From: Phoronis australis
Lineage: Eukaryota; Phoronida; Phoronidae
DNA: 64,000 nucleotides
Assembly (NCBI GenBank): GCA_002633005.1
Contig: NMRA01000092.1
Location: forward strand, 715,116 to 779,115
Direction of reading: 5' to 3'
Positions 60,855-64,000 of this stretch are shown piece by piece (the first letter of the stretch is position 1; each line of letters opens with the position of its first letter). The notes below the pieces were generated by a model, which was not told where the DNA came from, did no database searches, and worked only from the letters and a program-made list of their open reading frames with translations. The translations under genes were made by a program, and so were the position numbers.

Positions 60855-61230
60855 AGTATACACAGTATAAATACTGGTTTAATTTCCTGAGAGAACGTAC
60901 TGATAGTAATAGCGAGGCCATTTCTGGTCGGGAAATACACCTGGCTTTCCAGAAAACCTCGAGTATATGCGTAGCCTCAAATAATCTCTTCATCCGGAAC
61001 ACCTGGAGTATTTTCGTAAACTCAAGTTTCCCTCGAATGTGAACGTCATCTGTGCATGTGCAAAAACAGTCATACGGCCAATTGTTCTCTAGCTTGAAAG
61101 TTGCATAACATGCTATGTGACTGAAGTCCACACATGCGCAGACAGCGTTCACCTCCGAGGATAAACTGCACTCCTTCACACTGGTACGAAAGGTAGCACT
61201 GTGGAAAGTTGTTTTTAATGGCTTCTCATT

Positions 61231-62175
61231 CAGTGGCGGATCTAGGATATCATAAGGGGGGGCAACATTTTTCCTGTAAAAATTTACTCAAAGAACGATT
61301 GTAGATGCGCATAGCACCGAATGGAGGGAGGTCGGGAGGGGGGTTTGCCCCCCTCCGGTCCAGGAAGTATTATCCAAGAAAAAAGGACAAAAAAAAAACA
61401 AAAACAAAGAAGGTGTCAGCCAGGAAAACCTGCAAGTACCACAGACTCGAATTCACGACCTAGCGGACATAGCGCGAGTGCTTTACCACTACACCACCAA
61501 GATTTAACTCCTAAATTGATACTAATAGACCTACTTGTTTATGGTCCACAGCGTTTGCGCCCGAATCCTCCTTCTTTTTGTAATACTTATTACATGTTTT
61601 ATATTTTGTGCAATCAGTTCGTAACAAATTTGTTGTATTTAAAATAGTCTTCAATTGCCCAAAAGACCAAATCTGTTTTTTGTGTTGGCAATAATGACGC
61701 GATTGCTTTGGAAATCGTCTTAAGTTAAGGTTCGACAAAGAGAGAATTATGAGTTTCTGAGTGATTCACTAAGGCTTCGATTAAAATTGACATCTTACCA
61801 GCAGCTTTTCACCATCACTCAGATTCCATTTCTTTAAAAAATGAAGTAATTCTCTTCATTGCACAGTGGATCAGACGACGGAAACGGAGTCGTAGTGCCC
61901 AGCGCCACTGCCTGAGGTAGCGCGGAAACGCCTATACTTAGCCATAGTTCTGTTACGATTGCGCCGTATTCCGAATTTGACACTTGAAATTGGATCTGAG
62001 CCCCCCCCCAAATACTAAAACTGCACACATTTAAATCTTGTTTCAGACGTATAATTTTAATTACCCGGGTTAATTAATAAACTCAACCTTTCCCTTCGCT
62101 CTTGCTGTTTTATTTTTTTTTGCGGCAGCCAAGGGGGGGGGAGGGCCCCCTGCCCCCCTAAATCCGCCTATGTCA
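61231..62175. mobile_element. Non-autonomous element with GGCGGATYTAGG ends and a tRNA-like insert
   Basis: The left end has GTGGCGGATCTAGGATATC (61233 region). The right end's complement reads ATAGGCGGATTTAGGGGGG (62145-62170). C/G runs lie just inside both ends. At 61431-61503 on the minus strand is a tRNA-like head: TGGTGTAGTGGTAAAGCAC as the A-box side and AATTCGAGTC as the B box. Confidence 0.5.
61431..61503 (-). repeat. tRNA-like SINE head (third type)
   Basis: The minus strand gives TCTTGGTGGTGTAGTGGTAA then a B-box-like AATTCGAGTCTGTGG. It lacks a clean acceptor stem and is flanked by an A-rich run (61378-61410), so it is a retroposed tRNA-derived sequence, not a functional tRNA. Confidence 0.55.
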
Positions 62176-63567
62176 TTGGTTAAAATAATGAAACGGACGT
62201 CATAACATTCAGTCATTCCCATTGGTTGAAATTTGAGAAACCCCTTTCAGTTTACTGTTACGTAGTATGGCGACCACATTTGACTTGAATAGTTGCAATC
62301 AAGGGAACCCCGATCCCGTAGCTAAGTCCAAACAAGTACAGTGCACAGAAGGCGTGTGCAAGTGGTGGCGATGTGATCGATAAACTTCCGACCAAGCATG
62401 CGCATTGATGCCCACACACAAAATTCCGTTTGTCGTTCATCATGTTTCCACAGGGCCACTTTTCAGTATAGGTGGCGCTGTGTCAGAGCGTAAGGAAAAA
62501 CTTGAGGCAACGGAAATACCGGATGCTCTTGAAGGTGTTTCACTTCTGTGCATGGGGCTAACTTCAATCATAAATACATAGGGGTAAGAGACGACTGAAA
62601 TTATGGCTTCATCTGAGAAGGTCTCAAGTCTTTTCTGTCATCCTCACTCATTAATTTGCCTTTTGATGTACTGTTAACAACCCTTGTTTAAGCCTGTTAT
62701 TACAGGGGTATTCCGGAGCTTTCGATGACATTCTTCGTATCGATGACTATCTCTACTAACTGAAGTTTGCACACGTCCATCAGAAATTAAACACCGACAA
62801 CGTCCGTGTATTTTCGTTTCCTCAATACCCAAGATGTTCCGAATACTACGAGGAATGTATGAGTTTTCTACAAACATATTCGAGGTGTTCTGGTTGACTA
62901 CCTCGTAGACACACCGCGATAGGTTGCTCGCAGTTTCGTAAAGAGGTTATGCGAAAACTAAAGCTTTTTCTACCAACGAAATAACATAGTCCTTCACAAA
63001 GTCCGCTGTCCGTTACCATCCAATCGATAGATTTCAAAAACGCGTCTGTTCTTATAACCATATCCAAACTGTGATTTTGTTTAATTTGGGGCATCATATG
63101 CCGCTTATTTTAAAAACCATCTTCGCAAAATGGCCTTTGTTTTCAAATGTAGTCACAGCAACAACATATCTGGTCGTTTTTTATCACGACGTTTACATAC
63201 AAAAAATGCTGTACTTTTTAAAATGTAGATTTCTAGAAAATATGGACTTATGGTCCGGTAATATACTAAAATGAATAAAATTACGTTCCAAAATAAATTG
63301 TTTATAAAATCTTCACTTTCGTCCAATTTCTTCTAGCGCCGGTAACTACTGCGATGCGCTTGCTCCGTTTTGGCTGGCAGTTCAGTGGAGAAGATCAAAC
63401 GATGTCACCGATGCTCTGTAAACATCCAGTCGAATTCAATCGATTCATTTGCCTAAACGATAAGTTAAGTGGAAAACATTCTTTGTCCCACTACAACCGT
63501 TAGCAACCGTTTGGCCTGTGATTGTCGCTTGACTGCTCTTGTTGACGTCAACTCGCTAGGCGCATGC

Positions 63568-63711
63568 TCACGATGTGTGTGCAGTGTAAATATCTTGAGA
63601 ATTGTCTGGTATTAGTCCACAACACAAAAAACGTTTGTATGCGCGTCTGAACTGAGGGTTGATTGAATAGATGAACACATTACACATCGAGTTTAGCCAG
63701 CCCAACCACAC
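63568..63711 (-). CDS. Last exon of a class A (probably aminergic-type) GPCR
   Basis: Acceptor TTTGCAG (AG at 63712-63713), phase 0, then VWLGWLNSMCNVFIYSINPQ and FRRAYKRFLCCGL to a TGA at 63568-63570. This is the end of TM7, helix 8 and a short tail: WLGWLNS followed by the NPxxY region, then F(R)xxxxRFLCC with a probable palmitoylated Cys pair. The usual NPxxY reads NVFIY here. The remaining exons lie to the right of the window. The ligand class cannot be told from 47 residues. Confidence 0.82.
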   Translation of the reverse strand: MWLGWLNSMCNVFIYSINPQFRRAYKRFLCCGLIPDNSQDIYTAHTS

Positions 63712-63713
63712 CT

Positions 63714-64000
63714 GCAAATAAATATAAGAATTCATAACATCGGTGACTAAGGAAAGATCTGAGTGGGGTTCATTGCCCAACGGGCCAAGTCCGCATTCAA
63801 TTTATTACAGATTTGACAAGTGTCAAGCAGCTAACTGTGTTGGTGTTCAGGTGGAAGCAGTTTTACAAAGTATGGTTCTTTGCATCGGAAAGTACCACGT
63901 TTACAAACAAAGATTAAAGTGCAAATATCCCTGCCTTGTAATGTTTAAAAAGGAAGTTGCATTGTACATTTCCACTGAACGGTATAATAATATATATATA
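63714..64000. other. Intron of the GPCR gene, no feature seen
   Basis: AT-rich sequence upstream of the last GPCR exon, ending in a short (TA)n run at the window edge. The next coding exon is outside the window. Confidence 0.5.

Larger units (their letters stand above)
59904..63567. other. Intergenic region with a palindrome and a non-autonomous element
   Basis: Holds the perfect palindrome 60777-60854 and the element 61231-62175. I see nothing gene-like in 59904-60770 or 62180-63560. Confidence 0.5.

Overview
The window is intron-rich animal nuclear DNA, AT-rich and full of short dispersed repeats. Two long multi-exon genes with GT-AG introns could be rebuilt exon by exon, and both resemble human proteins. 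The small scattered introns, the tRNA-headed SINEs, the fold-back MITEs, a (CCGT)n-bearing element and a GIY-YIG-type retroelement fragment point to a marine invertebrate bilaterian (hemichordate, amphioxus, echinoderm or lophotrochozoan). The sequence alone does not settle which. It is a draft assembly: three single N bases (17265, 32843, 41750) mark contig joins, and two of them are flanked by near-identical overlaps that look like unmerged haplotypes.

Layout. (1) 1-16531, minus strand: 18 exons of NCAPG, the HEAT-repeat G subunit of condensin I. It starts at 16530 and runs off the left edge before its C-terminus. (2) 16532-20574: divergent intergenic region with an assembly duplication, a 13-bp motif present four times, a long-inverted-repeat element and a SINE. 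(3) 20575-45076, plus strand: 20 exons of the KIAA0825 orthologue (about 1,315 residues, DUF4495 family), complete except for the exon broken by the N at 41750. Its exon 18 has four tandem copies of its 3' splice site, and exon 6 is preceded by a decayed copy of itself. (4) 45077-48400: 3' UTR, then the decayed tail of a Penelope-like retroelement between inverted repeats. (5) 48638-50522, minus strand: a likely last exon with a CIMIP2/FAM166-like PGYxGF motif, and a single-exon 486-residue protein of unknown family with a duplicated module. (6) 50523-59018: repeat-rich DNA with perfect palindromes, a 20-bp CCAAT-containing tandem array and composite repeats. (7) 59019-59903, plus strand: an intronless four-transmembrane protein with a long basic tail. 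(8) 59904-64000: repeats, a perfect 78-bp palindrome, and the last exon of a class A GPCR on the minus strand at 63568-63711.

The neighbouring genes do not form a pathway. NCAPG acts in mitotic chromosome condensation, and KIAA0825 has no established biochemical role (human variants are linked to postaxial polydactyly). I found no defence, CRISPR or biosynthetic system. The points most worth following are the tandem splice acceptors, the undescribed duplicated-module protein, the flanked retroelement relic, the motif cluster between the two divergent genes, and the perfect palindromes.
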